A stretch of 64,000 nucleotides of DNA from Pontibacter flavimaris (GTDB lineage Bacteria; Bacteroidota; Bacteroidia; Cytophagales; Hymenobacteraceae): contig NZ_LVWA01000005.1 of assembly GCF_001907195.1 (NCBI RefSeq), positions 947,324 to 1,011,323 of the forward strand, read 5' to 3'. The notes under the pieces were generated by a model. It saw nothing but the letters and a program-made list of their open reading frames with translations, did not search any database and was not told the origin of the DNA. Shown here piece after piece: positions 63,830 to 64,000 of the stretch. A program made the translations under genes and the position numbers. The stretch's first letter is position 1. Each line of letters opens with the position of its first letter.

Positions 63830-64000
63830 TTATACTTGCTCCGTAGCAAAAGCCGCTGCTATCGAATCTGATCCCAGCCTTTGGGTTGAGCGCCTATGCG
63901 AGTTTTTCCGGTGACGAACGCTAGTGAGGCAGCCCGAGGCACGAGGGCAGGAAAAGCTCCCAGCGCGATGCCCGAAGGCGAGGCCTCCCGGCCTTGAGGG
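63830..64000 (-). repeat. dispersed repeat of about 170 bp, copy B (reaches window end)
   Basis: Reverse-strand relative of 39456-39645, with the same order of blocks. Continues off the window. No gene is seen in it. Confidence 0.65.

Overview
The window reads as chromosome of a Bacteroidota bacterium, most likely a Cytophagales/Hymenobacteraceae member such as Pontibacter (inference). The clues are promoters of the TTG-N19-TAnnTTTG type, few Shine-Dalgarno sequences, TonB-dependent receptors with carboxypeptidase-like N-terminal domains, a GH97 glycosidase, LytS/LytTR regulation and many family-typical hypotheticals. No transposase, integrase, phage gene, rRNA or CRISPR array was recognised. 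Two identical tRNA-Glu(TTC) genes lie 35 kb apart.

Layout. 0-10.5 kb holds housekeeping and backbone genes: partial gamma-glutamyltransferase, DUF72, Ca/Na antiporter, CNNM/CorC-like protein, ABC-F ATPase, endonuclease/phosphatase-family membrane protein, acyltransferase. 10.8-16.4 kb is a compact cbb3-type oxidase operon (ccoN, a ccoO with an extra cytochrome domain, two small paralogues, two small membrane proteins, a cupin) that ends in an Fe-S type Rrf2 regulator. A perfect 13-bp inverted repeat overlaps its promoter. 16.4-22.3 kb is an AT-richer accessory stretch: a frameshifted AraC regulator, an acetyltransferase, lipoproteins, a truncated cupin gene, an alcohol dehydrogenase and a metallo-hydrolase. 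22.7-43.5 kb returns to backbone: tRNA-Glu, SIMPL protein, WalJ-like hydrolase, manganese catalase with a DsbA-like partner, GH97, a TonB receptor, a TspO-like protein, a serine hydrolase, and tyrA behind two Tyr-rich leader peptides, each followed by a terminator. A 0.9-kb repeat-rich intergenic region follows tyrA. 43.8-51.7 kb looks like aldehyde/aromatic detoxification: ALDH with DUF779 and AraC, ring-cleaving dioxygenase, lactonase, hydrolase-cupin fusion, SDR. 52.3-58.1 kb carries a LytS kinase, a frameshifted LytTR regulator and an outer-membrane receptor whose promoter region has five direct repeats at an exact 21-bp period. The second tRNA-Glu follows. 58.2-64 kb holds a transglutaminase-like protein, lipoproteins, an FRG-domain protein and a radical SAM enzyme.

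Two window-wide patterns stand out. The short motif AAGTATAA (either strand) is strongly over-represented in genes and between genes in the backbone, but falls to about background in the 10.9-22.6 kb segment and is thinner in 52.9-58 kb. Those same segments are bordered by copies of a repeat made of a terminator hairpin followed by GTAG(A/C)C, the form also found at the 3' ends of the two tRNA-Glu genes. Together these suggest, without proving, that the segments were inserted at tRNA-Glu-like sites. Several genes are broken by one-base shifts or truncation (AraC, LytTR regulator, cupin, flavodoxin, two dehydrogenase remnants).
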